Below are positions 41,486-50,900 of a stretch of 64,000 bases of DNA, piece after piece. Under the pieces are notes generated by a model. That model was not told where the DNA came from. It saw nothing but the letters and a program-made list of their open reading frames with translations, and did not search any database. The stretch covers positions 248,001 through 312,000 of the forward strand of contig NZ_QUOK01000003.1 of NCBI RefSeq assembly GCF_003390325.1, in the 5' to 3' direction. The position numbers were made by a program, and so were the translations under genes. The DNA comes from Rhodohalobacter sp. SW132. GTDB taxonomy: Bacteria > Bacteroidota > Rhodothermia > Balneolales > Balneolaceae. How positions within the stretch are numbered: the first letter of the stretch is position 1; each line of letters begins with the position of its first letter.

Positions 41486-41932
41486 CTACTCCATCCAGAA
41501 AAGGTCCCGTTTTATCCACAAATAGGCGGTTGAGAAGAGGGCAAAAAATGCAAAAAACAGGAAAAAGAAAGTGCCTGTTGTAAACATCGTGTGGAAGTCC
41601 CTGACAAAAGTAACGGTCATTGAATAAAACCAAATGGAATTGGCCATAAGCGCAGCTGTCCAACCCCATGATTTCATCTTCCATAAACCAATTACACTTG
41701 CCAAAAGTAAAATATTCGACCAAATAGCATCGGCAACAGTAAATCCATGTACTATCCCTATATAGGCTCTTTCCCAATAGGAGTTCATACTATCGACAGA
41801 AGGAATCTTACCTGTCAGATGAAAGTATATCCAGATCCCTAATGTTGTAATCCATCCAATCGAATTTACAATAACGATGACGCTCACAAGTGGGGGCCGT
41901 ACTACGGATATTTCACTGTTTTTATTATTCAT
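41486..41932 (-). CDS. Small integral membrane protein
   Basis: This 148-residue protein has four hydrophobic helices (LVSVIVIVNSIGWITTLGIWIYF, TVADAIWSNILLLASVIGLW, AALMANSIWFYSMTV, FFFLFFAFFALFSTAYLW). No motif or family is recognised. It is preceded by its own 96-bp region and followed by the leader of the TonB receptor. Confidence 0.65.
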   Translation of the reverse strand: MNNKNSEISVVRPPLVSVIVIVNSIGWITTLGIWIYFHLTGKIPSVDSMNSYWERAYIGIVHGFTVADAIWSNILLLASVIGLWKMKSWGWTAALMANSIWFYSMTVTFVRDFHTMFTTGTFFFLFFAFFALFSTAYLWIKRDLFWME

Positions 41933-42028
41933 CCATGTTCTATTTATGAATGATCAGTTATGGTTCTATCAATCAAAATTTGAGCATTCAACTCTCCCGA
42001 AAGCTCAATAAACATTATGGCGAATCCA

Positions 42029-42487
42029 TTATTCAGACTTCTTAAGAAGTGTTTTCCATCGCCTCTGACGATGGCGATAAAACAGATGTGCAAAAACGAA
42101 AATGACCGGAGTCAGAATTCCGGCTTTAATCTCAATTTCATCCGTGTATTGAACTTTTCTATCACCGGACTGATGAAATGTTATCGTATGGTTCCATACG
42201 CGTGCTAGCCTGCCCTTTTCCCTACTCTCTATTCTGTTACTTCGCTTGTCAACTTTTACTAACCGGATACAATGCCTGCCCAGTGGAATGAGTCCGAACA
42301 GAAAGAGCTTCAGATGATAGTCCCGGTTTATTTTCCAGGATTCGTTAAACGCATCACTCTCAGTGGGAATGAATTTTAACACCGGAGATGATACAAACTC
42401 CAAGGACTTCGGCTTTTCAATTTTTTTCCATAATTCAGCTTCACTACACGTGAAATGTGTCGAAATGCGTGCTATCATTTTTTTCAT
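42029..42487 (-). CDS. SRPBCC-like hypothetical protein
   Basis: This 152-residue protein lacks a signal peptide. The pattern of a short N-terminal helix (SEAELWKKIEKPKSLEFV), a set of strands (LKFIPTE, WKINRDYHLKLFLFGLIPLG, HCIRLVKVD, WNHTITFHQ, VQYTDEIEIKAG) and a long C-terminal helix resembles the SRPBCC/START-like cavity fold, which binds hydrophobic ligands. No ligand can be named. It stands 96 bp from the membrane protein gene. Confidence 0.6.
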   Translation of the reverse strand: MKKMIARISTHFTCSEAELWKKIEKPKSLEFVSSPVLKFIPTESDAFNESWKINRDYHLKLFLFGLIPLGRHCIRLVKVDKRSNRIESREKGRLARVWNHTITFHQSGDRKVQYTDEIEIKAGILTPVIFVFAHLFYRHRQRRWKTLLKKSE

Positions 42488-42559
42488 TTTATGATCTTTG
42501 CGCCATATTTAGATTCTGATCATCCGAGAGGATTATAGTTCATGATTCATACCATTACC

Positions 42560-44419
42560 TCAATTAATCCACGTTACAAGAGGAATTAACCCGTAGCTGA
42601 ATAGTATGATCAATAAAATTATCCAGGCACCATAAGTCCCATATATTATCCAACGTCCCTTCAGTGAGAAGAGAGTAGAATTCCTAAACGTGCTGATCAA
42701 TCCCAGAAGAATCATAATGGGCAATAGGCCACTGCTTATGGCTATAAGTCCCGTAGTAGCATTCATAGACGCAATAACATGAAGATCCTGAAGCTGCATG
42801 GATAGGTACATTGTTATCAACAGTACAAATCCTGCGAGAACCTGATAGATAAATGCCCCGGTATGCAAAAACCCTCTCTCTTTTCTGCGTATCAGTTTAT
42901 AAGAATATATGCCGATTGAACCGATTAAAGCGACAAAAATCCACAGTAAACTGACTGCAAAAAGTATCGTTTTCCACATGACCTGCAAAAAGCCACCGCG
43001 TTCATAATACCAATCCAGCCCGCGATGACTTGATGAGAGTACGGTTTTATCACCATATTTTCCCAGCCACATCGACGGCAACGGTTCATCAACTAACCGG
43101 AAATAATTATCGCCTTCGTGAGAAATCGTTTTACTAATCCCGGTCAGAGTTGAAAGCCTGAGAGTATCACCATCCAGGTAAATCTTCATCGGATTGAATA
43201 GTTCATCAACGATCTTCAACAACTCAATTCGATAACTTCCTTTTGTGTACCAGCCGGTAAGCTCTTCAGGAAATTCATAGAGTTGATAGGGAGGCAATGA
43301 TTCCTTATCAGGTAATAAGTAGTCATAAAAAAGGGTGTTGATCTCCCTGTAGGCGTCCATCGACATGTGCGTCAGTGTGTAATAGAATCCGACACCTGCT
43401 TCTTCAAAATAATTGTAGTTGGAAAAGTAATGATCAAGCCCTCCCGTGTGTCCCAGCCCACGGTTCCCGTTGGCAAAAATCGTAATTTTACCGAGGCCGT
43501 ACCCCACCATTCGCTCGTCGGCACCGATTATGCTTAATGGTCGTTCCATTTTCCTGAACAGCTCTTCACTGATGAGAGGTTCACCATTTATGACCGTTTT
43601 ATTGAGCATCCACTGCACAAATTTTCCCATATCCTCCGGTGTGGTGTGCAGATATCCTGCAGGATGTTCCATAAGCGGGAACGGAGTCTGAAGATTCCCG
43701 TTTCCATCATAAGAGTAGGCCAGATGTGCATGGTCACGGCCCCGGAAGTCGCTGTTCACCATTCCCACCGGATCCAGAATGATCTGGTTAAGATAATCTT
43801 CATACGGCATTCCGGTTGTTTTCTCAATAATAAGTCCGAGCAGGGTGTATCCGCAGTTTGAATAAGCGTGACGCGTTCCCGGTTCCCAGCGGGATATCCA
43901 GTATTCAGGGTGCCGTTGCACAATTTCGTCCAGCGGCGGGATATAGGTATCAACATCCACTGCATATTCTTTCAGATAGATATCCCTGAATCCGGCGGTA
44001 TGTTCGAGAAGGTGCTTAAGCAGAACAGGTGATTGGGATTCCCACCTGTTTTTGATATCGAGTTCAGGAACCAGTTCACTCAACGGATCATCCAGTGAAA
44101 GCAATGCCTCTTCCACCAGGCTCAAAATACCAAGTGCAATAAAAGATTTAGTCACTGACCCAACTCTGTAGACGGTTTGTGGGCCGGCAGGCAATTCCAT
44201 TTCAACGTTTGCAAATCCAACTGCACCCGATTTCAGAATACCATCGGAAGTTACAACGCTATAACCAATGGACGGAATATTGTAAGCGGTTGAAATGGAG
44301 TCAAGTTTTGCTTCAATTCGAATCAACTCCTGTTCAGAAACCTGTGCCGAAATTTGTTCAATTTCTACTATGAGAACAACAGGAAAAAGAATAAAAAAGT
44401 GAATAAATTGATTATTCAT
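42560..44419 (-). CDS. Serine hydrolase, class C beta-lactamase fold, with membrane helices
   Basis: This 619-residue protein has a signal peptide (about 5-26, cleavage after SAQ). The beta-lactamase-type domain (about 35-370) has the nucleophile SVTK at 88-91, AYSNCGYTLLG as YxN and a GLGHTGG loop as the third motif (HxG). A linker domain (about 385-480) and five membrane helices follow. The periplasmic domain may act on peptidoglycan peptides or D-amino esters. It stands alone, with a 199-bp upstream gap to the lipoprotein gene. It is longer than the related 495-residue enzyme at 31143. Confidence 0.87.
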   Translation of the reverse strand: MNNQFIHFFILFPVVLIVEIEQISAQVSEQELIRIEAKLDSISTAYNIPSIGYSVVTSDGILKSGAVGFANVEMELPAGPQTVYRVGSVTKSFIALGILSLVEEALLSLDDPLSELVPELDIKNRWESQSPVLLKHLLEHTAGFRDIYLKEYAVDVDTYIPPLDEIVQRHPEYWISRWEPGTRHAYSNCGYTLLGLIIEKTTGMPYEDYLNQIILDPVGMVNSDFRGRDHAHLAYSYDGNGNLQTPFPLMEHPAGYLHTTPEDMGKFVQWMLNKTVINGEPLISEELFRKMERPLSIIGADERMVGYGLGKITIFANGNRGLGHTGGLDHYFSNYNYFEEAGVGFYYTLTHMSMDAYREINTLFYDYLLPDKESLPPYQLYEFPEELTGWYTKGSYRIELLKIVDELFNPMKIYLDGDTLRLSTLTGISKTISHEGDNYFRLVDEPLPSMWLGKYGDKTVLSSSHRGLDWYYERGGFLQVMWKTILFAVSLLWIFVALIGSIGIYSYKLIRRKERGFLHTGAFIYQVLAGFVLLITMYLSMQLQDLHVIASMNATTGLIAISSGLLPIMILLGLISTFRNSTLFSLKGRWIIYGTYGAWIILLIILFSYGLIPLVTWIN

Positions 44420-44618
44420 TAAACCCCTACAAGTTTAGTTTTGAAACGGCAGCGAATGCTCAGTACCCCTTGTGAGTCAAAGAAGCTCGATTCTAAAACT
44501 TAACTGTAATAATATTTCAAAGTGTTCATCTAGCCATTCAAAGAAAATTATTACAATACTGTAAAATCAGTCAGCATTTTTCTGTCTACTCCAATTTCAG
44601 ATATATTAAATTGGATTA

Positions 44619-45029
44619 TTATTCAAATTCGATTATATCCGCTCTTACAGTTAACCGTACTTTTGAATATACGATCAAGTTCAGGATATCTGTGTCATAC
44701 CTAACATTGGCCAGTGCCAGTCTTTGGTTTGCAGCTGATCCATTTTCTGATTCATAATTCAACCAGAGATTTTCCAGCGCATCCGCATACATCTGGCCGC
44801 TGCCCGCCACCCGTGCTAAGGCAAATGATGTAGCCGTAAACCCTGTCGAATAACTCAATCCGAACACATAGGCTGACTCCGATTCACCGGTAACATTCGT
44901 TGCGGCTATTGAATAGTTGCCTTCGTTGAGGTTCACAATGGTTTGATTGGCGGATAAAAAAGCTCCTGAATTAGAACATCCCGTTAACATAACAGCCGCG
45001 AACAGTACGATAATATTTAACTTCTTCAT
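44619..45029 (-). CDS. Small lipoprotein, DUF6567-like
   Basis: This 136-residue protein has a clear lipobox (AVMLTGC, Cys18). The mature part reads SANQTIVNLNEGNYSIAATNVTGESESAYVFGLSY and ends in strands (YDTDILNLIVYSKVRLTVRADII). It resembles a Bacteroidota family that I associate with DUF6567 from memory. No function is known to me. A truncated second copy is present at 38493-38615. The upstream region may begin with the same TTACTG word as the 86-bp leaders, but the rest is not alignable. Confidence 0.7.
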   Translation of the reverse strand: MKKLNIIVLFAAVMLTGCSNSGAFLSANQTIVNLNEGNYSIAATNVTGESESAYVFGLSYSTGFTATSFALARVAGSGQMYADALENLWLNYESENGSAANQRLALANVRYDTDILNLIVYSKVRLTVRADIIEFE

Positions 45030-45289
45030 GATATTCCCCCCGTTTATTATTGAATGTAAATAGTTACTGCAATTTATCTCTCTGTGTACAATGAATGTGT
45101 AATGAAATCACTATTCTGTATGACAGGAATTGTTGAAATACAGGCTGATTGAATCAAATATTTTTGGTTCTACAGGAAACATATTTTTACAGTAGCAAGT
45201 GTACTCACCAATAACTAAAGAATCATCCTTTGTACCGGACCATGATTACTATCTTATCATTCCATATGTGATCATAGTTTCGCTCTTTG

Positions 45290-45868
45290 TTAAATACCCT
45301 TTTTAAGCTTGAGCATTCTGGTCACCATATCCTGCTTAATAACAGGGTTCTCTTCCAGTTCGGATGTAAATCGTACATCCTCTGCCGAATAGAATGAATC
45401 AGGGGCATGTAATGCGATCAAACCGGCCAGTTCCTGCCAGCGACTTCGTTTAGCTATTGTAAAAATTATTTTAACCGGTCCCGATCTCCCAACACCATCA
45501 ACAGCCACCACTCTGAAACCTGACTCTTTCAGTTTTTCGAAAAGAACTTCTGAATCCTTTAAAGGAATAATTCTGAACAGCTGGACACCCTTTTTCATCC
45601 GCTCTTCAATGAACATTCCGATATAAACACCCGAAGCAAAACCTCCCGCATAGGCGACGTAATTCAGCCAGTTATCCAGATTCTGAAAGATCTGTGCGAT
45701 CACAATAATCCAGATCAATATCTCAATAAAGCCCAGAAGTGCAGATTCAAGTTTGTACCCCTTAGCTACAAACATTATTCGGATGGTGCCAATACTGACA
45801 TCAATTATCCTTGCAAAGAATATAAAGACCGGTACAAATGCTGCTGGTAAAATTGAAAATTCAATCAT
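45290..45868 (-). CDS. UPF0316 / DUF5698-DUF2179 membrane protein
   Basis: This 192-residue protein has three to four N-terminal helices with the conserved RIIDVSIGTIRIMFVAKG and IEILIWIIVIAQIFQNL, plus NYVAYAGGFASGVYIGMFIEE. A C-terminal DUF2179-type domain follows (about 110-180, KLKESGFRVVAVDGVGRSGPVKIIFTIAKR). The family is widespread and uncharacterised; ligand-binding by the C-terminal domain is suspected for DUF2179. It is followed by a lipoprotein gene and preceded by a long noncoding gap. Confidence 0.88.
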   Translation of the reverse strand: MIEFSILPAAFVPVFIFFARIIDVSIGTIRIMFVAKGYKLESALLGFIEILIWIIVIAQIFQNLDNWLNYVAYAGGFASGVYIGMFIEERMKKGVQLFRIIPLKDSEVLFEKLKESGFRVVAVDGVGRSGPVKIIFTIAKRSRWQELAGLIALHAPDSFYSAEDVRFTSELEENPVIKQDMVTRMLKLKKGI

Positions 45869-46364
45869 ATTTTATTGCCGATCATTTTATAATCCGGAAT
45901 AACATACTGAGTCCACCGACTGTAATCATTTAGCAGGAGTATCAAATACTAATATAACATATACTCCTCTTACCATGTTAATTTTCTGAATCTGAGTTTT
46001 TACCTCACTGCAAATGGTTCGCCCGCTCGCACCCAATCTCAATTTCCCTCCTGGAATGAAAAACGATAGAATTATCTACTCAATCACTCATTGACACTCC
46101 AAAATCATATTTTTATAGGATATTTTATATTTCACGTTCATTAGAACCCTCACTGCATGCTGTAACGCTGTTCGACATTAGACGTAATCAATCGCATTCA
46201 ATACTTATACGGATTTTCATGATTTGGGAGTCTCACAAATTATTTTCGTATTGAAGTTCTTGAATCAACAGTAGTGATTCCTTTATGTAAAGTCTCAAAC
46301 AGATCCCACTATGAATCTGTATAAACCGTTTATCTTACATACAGATTAAGTAAATGGAACTGCT
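45869..46364. other. Long AT-rich intergenic region with one dyad
   Basis: These 496 bp separate the UPF0316 gene from a divergent small gene. The only structure seen is AGGAGTAT (45935-45942) with ATACTCCT (45961-45968), arms of 8 bp around an 18-base AT-rich spacer. It is probably a regulator site or weak terminator. No ORF or RNA family is recognised. Confidence 0.45.
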
Positions 46365-46637
46365 ATGGACTCAAAAAATATACATATTAAAGTTAAATTG
46401 GATGTTCCTAAAAATACGATAGCATACCACTATTTGCGGGAACAATGGGAGAATGAAGGTGGGGCAATAGGTTGTAATTCTAGGGATGAGTGGATTCCGG
46501 CTGATCAAATCCCATTCCGGCCGGGAGAGTATTTTAAAGTATTAACTTGTCAAACAGATGTGATAAATGACGAGCTATTTCTACTCGCAGACATTGAACG
46601 GGTAACGGAATTAACTTCCGATCTTGTGCAACACTAA
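46365..46637 (+). CDS. Hypothetical 90-residue protein
   Basis: This soluble, acidic protein reads as short strands (NIHIKVKLDVP, YFKVLTCQTDVIND, LFLLADIERV) with a WENEGGAIG loop. No family is recognised. The frame ends at a TAA before a 187-bp gap to the HemG-like gene. The local sequence is more AT-rich than the core genes, and coding status rests on the protein-like composition alone. Confidence 0.45.
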   Translation: MDSKNIHIKVKLDVPKNTIAYHYLREQWENEGGAIGCNSRDEWIPADQIPFRPGEYFKVLTCQTDVINDELFLLADIERVTELTSDLVQH

Positions 46638-46824
46638 CCTAAAACTGTTCCTGCAAAGTTGAATCGATTTTTATCACTCTGATTCGCCAATTTCCATCAT
46701 TTTACGTTGAGTTTCTGTAAATACGGACTTGATATTAGCCTGAGATCCAAATGGTTAAGCTGCATAATCTATTTGATAACATATAAAAACTGGATAAAGC
46801 GGAATATAGATTAAAGTGCAGATT

Positions 46825-47349
46825 ATGAAACTGTTGATTCTATATGCTACTACAGAAGGACACACCCGCACGATTTGTGAATTCCTACGTCATGAAGCTG
46901 AAAAAATAGGGTATACCGTAAAGCTAGACGATTTGACTATAAATCAACCATCCTCAGATGATTTCGACACCGTGATTATTGCAGGATCGGTTCATTTAGG
47001 AAAGTATCAAAACGCACTGCAGCATTACGTTCAGAAACACCACAAGCTGCTAAACGAAAAAAAGAGCCTTTTTCTATCCGTGAGTCTAACCGCTGCCGCT
47101 GATGAACCTGAATCATGGAAAGAGCTACGACAACAGACAAAGGAATTTCTAACTGTAACCGGCTGGCAACCCGCACATATTGAACAGGTCGCCGGAGCAC
47201 TGCTTTACACTCAGTACAATTTTCTGAAACGCTTTCTAATGAGGATGATCACAAAACGAGCCGGTGGCGATATGGATACTTCAAAAGATTTCGTTTATAC
47301 CAACTGGGACCAGGTTAAAAGGATCCTGAACACTATTCAGAGCATGTAA
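46825..47349 (+). CDS. HemG-like flavodoxin-domain protein (protoporphyrinogen oxidase type)
   Basis: This 174-residue protein is close to the length of bacterial HemG, which oxidises protoporphyrinogen IX using menaquinone. The FMN-phosphate loop YATTEGHTRT stands right after the first strand (KLLILYATTEG). A second FMN loop (AGSVHLGKYQ) and SLTAAADEPE follow, and ALLYTQYNFLKRFLMRMI matches the HemG-specific insert. The ATG at 46825 is used; a GTG 9 bases upstream is also in frame. No haem genes are adjacent, so the role could be haem synthesis or another quinone-linked flavodoxin step. Confidence 0.82.
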   Translation: MKLLILYATTEGHTRTICEFLRHEAEKIGYTVKLDDLTINQPSSDDFDTVIIAGSVHLGKYQNALQHYVQKHHKLLNEKKSLFLSVSLTAAADEPESWKELRQQTKEFLTVTGWQPAHIEQVAGALLYTQYNFLKRFLMRMITKRAGGDMDTSKDFVYTNWDQVKRILNTIQSM

Positions 47350-47694
47350 TACCAATATTATTCATAAGATCATATTCCATTTCAGCCCAGTGGTTAATAT
47401 CGACTTTAACCCTCACTTACTGATTCGAGATTTTCTTACAGTTGCTTTAAATAAATACCTACAGTTTAATTTTATAAATAAAATATATTTACCCCAGAGA
47501 GTTTATTGACAATCTGAATAAAAGAATTTAGAGCACATGTAGATATCGATACTACGGTACTGATATATATTTGCCGGGAAAAACGTCCGCCGGCATTCCT
47601 TAGGCTTCATAACTGAACACCCTATGGACTGTGCTCCGGTTCTATTTTATTTATACCGGTAAAGATTTACGACGAATTGGGAGAGGTGATAAAT
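47350..47694. other. AT-rich intergenic region upstream of the riboswitch
   Basis: These 345 bp hold no gene. A TTGACA word at 47507-47512 could belong to a promoter reading toward the riboswitch, but no convincing -10 box is placed. There is no clear terminator of the HemG-like gene. Confidence 0.4.
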
Positions 47695-47800
47695 CGAAAC
47701 CGTGGTTAGGGGTGTTTCGTGATCAAAAACGAAACTGAGATTATACCCTTTGAACTTGATGCCCGGTAATTCGGGACGAAAGGAAAACCACGGCTTCGAC
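47695..47800 (+). promoter_or_regulatory. TPP riboswitch (THI element), orphan
   Basis: The core consensus is complete. Helix P1 pairs CCGTGGTT (47700-47707) with AACCACGG (47786-47793). AGGGGTG is followed by the TTTCG / CGAAA stem and CTGAGA (47735-47740). Then come ACCCTTTGAACTTGAT, the CCCGGTAATTCGGG stem and GACGAAAGGAA. TPP riboswitches bind thiamine pyrophosphate and usually shut off thiamine synthesis or transport genes just downstream. Here the downstream sequence to 47908 holds only a 28-codon reading, and beyond it lies the 3' end of an opposite-strand ATPase gene. No thiamine gene is in the window. No expression-platform terminator is seen. Confidence 0.93.
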
Positions 47801-47805
47801 CATTT

Positions 47806-47892
47806 ATGCCAATCGATTCGCTATTGATTTATTCACGTCAAATTCTTCAGGATAATCTTCCGGGCTTCTTGCCTTACCGGTTAAAGAGTTGA
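47806..47892 (+). other. 28-codon ORF just after the TPP riboswitch
   Basis: ATG at 47806, only a few bases after the P1 helix, reads MPIDSLLIYSRQILQDNLP and on to TGA at 47892. It resembles nothing I recognise. It may be the remnant 5' end of the gene the riboswitch once controlled, or chance. Confidence 0.2.
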
Positions 47893-47908
47893 ATAAACTT
47901 CACCTTTC

Positions 47909-50900
47909 TTATCCGATGAACCGCCTCAAAAATATATCGGCTTCCTTACGGGATATCGACAGATTCGAAATCAACGCGTTCAACGCATTTTCGATCATCT
48001 CTCTTTGTAGCGGTTCTCTTGTATCAAGATATCCCTGCTCCAACAAATAGTTCTCCAGTTCATCCATTTTATTTGTCCTGAACCCCGAAATCTCACCATT
48101 TCTCAGGGCTTCGAGCAATTTTGCCGGGTCACTGTTCAGCTCTTCCAGCTTCTCTGATACCGCATCGATAAAGCTGTCCGATACCGCTCCCGATTCTTCC
48201 AGCACCCCCCGGTCAATCGGCCGCGGCCGTCCCTGTCGATAGAGTTTCAGATAACGATCCAGAAGTTCTGCTTTCTCCTCCATTTTCCTGATCTCTTGCT
48301 CATCTAACCCTTCAATTATACCGCCCTCTTTCAGGTAGTTTTTAAGGGCTCCCCAATAGTTAATTCCGGATGAAAGCGTGTTATAAAGTAAATCCGGATC
48401 GTCCATCAAATACCAGAGATGGAGCTGTTCCGGTTCGTCCGTCAGCGGATTGAAGGGCGGTACATTTAGTTTTTCTCCGTACGCATTGTAACTCAATGAA
48501 CCTGGCCCGGGTATATCCTGCAGAAGGCTGATTGGCTGCCAGTCGGGTTGAGTGGTTTTATACGTGGCACCGGACCTCTCCCCGGTCAGGTAAAACACCT
48601 TGTGGTCATTCATCCCGTTTTGATTCAAATAATTCTCCCACTTAGCCACCTCATCACCCTGGGCAGTAAAATAGAACACCTGTCGCCCGTCACGGCTGAT
48701 TTCGGTCAGCGCCTCGATGATCGCCTCTGCACGGATGTCATCACTATTGGCCAGCAGTTCATCCGCCAGGATCGGCAGCTTGATAGAAGTCTCCTGCGTC
48801 TCCACAAACGCCAGCCTGACCGCCATCAGGAGCTGAATCCGCGTACCGGAGGAGAGTTCATCCAGGCTGCGCCCCTCCTTGTCTACAGTATCATAAGCGC
48901 GGAACACCGACTCATCATTCTCCTCAATCCGCAACTCATACCGCCCTTTGGTGATGCGGTTGAACAGCCGGTTCGCCTCCTTAAACACCTTTGGACGATT
49001 CTGCTCCCGCATTCGCTCTTTCACCTTGTCCACCAGCAGCCGGCCGGTCAGTTTGGACAGATTCTGCTCGTAGAGGTTCTTCAATCCCTCCACTGCCTCA
49101 TCCCGTTCCGCAAGTGCTCTTTCGAGCGAATTTCCCGATTTCACGTTCTCCACCCGTGCTTCAATTCGGGCGATCTCCTCCCGCAGATTCTCCACTTTGT
49201 CCCCTTCTTCCAGCAATTCTTTTCGATAGGCTTCGGCCTGATCAGCCGTGACCTTCGCCAGCCGATCCTGTTCCTCTTCGTATAGCGAGTGCTCCACGAG
49301 TGAACGCAGCTTTTTTTGATACTCCCTCTCCGCAACCTGGTAATCATTCACAATCTCATCGTATTCACCGACCTGATCCACCAGCTTCCGAAGCTGATCT
49401 TTCTCACCGGCCGGAATCTCAAACTTGTTATAGATCGCTTTCAAATCCTGCTTCTTCCGGTCGATCAGTTCTTGCTCTGTTTCAATGGCCGTTTTCTGCC
49501 GCCCGATCTCTTCGACTGCCCTGCTCCGCTTCTCTTCCTGTTTTTTCAGATTTTTGAAAACCGCATCCGCTTCCGCCGAATCTTCAATCGAAGGGTCTGA
49601 ATACGGTTTAATCAGGGTCGTCGCCTTCTCTATCTCCTCACCGTATTGATCTCTCTTCTCAGTCCCCGCCTCAACAAGCGCCTTTAGATCTGCATCCGCC
49701 GTCTGCCAGTTCTGTACAGCTGTGACATACCACGCAAGCTGACTATACCCAGCTGGCTCCTCAAATGGCAGTTCGGGAATAACTGAGAGACGCTCTTTCA
49801 GTTCACCTCCTCTTTTTTCCACAGTTTCCATCCGGCTTTGCAGCTCATTCAGCCTTGACCGGCTGTTCTCCAGCTTCCCGGCGATTCGCTCCTGCCACCG
49901 GGCATCCCGCAGTTCCGATATCAGTTCATCCAGCCGCGTTCGGACCTCCTCCGGATTCCATGCCGCAGGCGGATTCAGTCCCGTATTTTGAAAATCTCCG
50001 ACCCGCACTCGTTCGGTTTGATTATCGCCCTTGTTTCGAAGCTGCATCCATCCGTAAACTGAAAACAGTAAAATCGCAATCAGCCCGACCAATCCAACTT
50101 CCGGGATAAAGAACCCGGCCACAGCGGACAGAACCGCCAGAACCACGATCGACAAAATCACCCACGATGGAAACGATCGGCCGGTCGGAACTTCCTTCAG
50201 CCAATTGCCCAGCGCCCCGATTCCATCCCGGATCGCTTCAGGATCGTCCAATTCACCGCTCTTCTCCTTCTCAAACTCGCTATTCTCCTGTTCCAGCACC
50301 CGCTTATCACTTGCAACCCGGTGAGCTTCCTCAAGAAATCGATCCAGATCACCAACATCCTGCAAGTCCAGTTTCCGCAGCTTTTCAGGATCTGCATCTT
50401 CCCCAATTCGTTTCAGTGCTTCCGACCGCTTTTTCTCAAGGGATTTCTGATCCTTTTCCAGACTGGCAATCTCCTTTTCAAGCTCCCCGATTCGCTTGAC
50501 ACGATTCTCCAGTTCATCCAGATCTTTTTCAGACACGCCTGATTCCGGGATGGTCAGTTTACCGAGCCGGTCCCGGCAATCACTGATCACACGATTAGCT
50601 GACCGGATTTTTTCCTCTGCATCCGAAATTTCCGATTCAATGCCTTCAACTCTCGACAGCTCTTCGCCGTGTGCATTTTCCAGCACGGACGGGAGTCTCT
50701 CTTTTTGATCCCGAAGTTCTTCAAAAGATTGCTCCGCCTTCATCTTCTCAACGGTCAGCTCATAAAATTCAGCCCTTCGAAGAGATTGTTCCGCCTTCTC
50801 CCGCTTCAGGTACAGGTCAGTAAGTTTTTCTTCTTCCTCTTTGATCTCTTTTTGTGCCTGCTGGCTCTTTCGCACTGCTTTCTCAGCATCATCAAAACTT

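Noticed and set aside
31143-44419. Three serine hydrolases as beta-lactam resistance genes
   Set aside because: They carry the class C fold motifs, but their length, membrane tails and context match broad peptidase/esterase relatives, not true AmpC enzymes.
46680-46745. Short minus-strand reading ending FTETQRKMMEIGESE
   Set aside because: It has a protein-like look but no start codon and a stop just upstream; too short to support as a gene or remnant.
48548-49285. A 245-codon plus-strand frame downstream of the TPP riboswitch, considered as its target
   Set aside because: It begins about 750 bp after the aptamer, wholly inside the opposite-strand ATPase coding region, and shows no thiamine-related motif.
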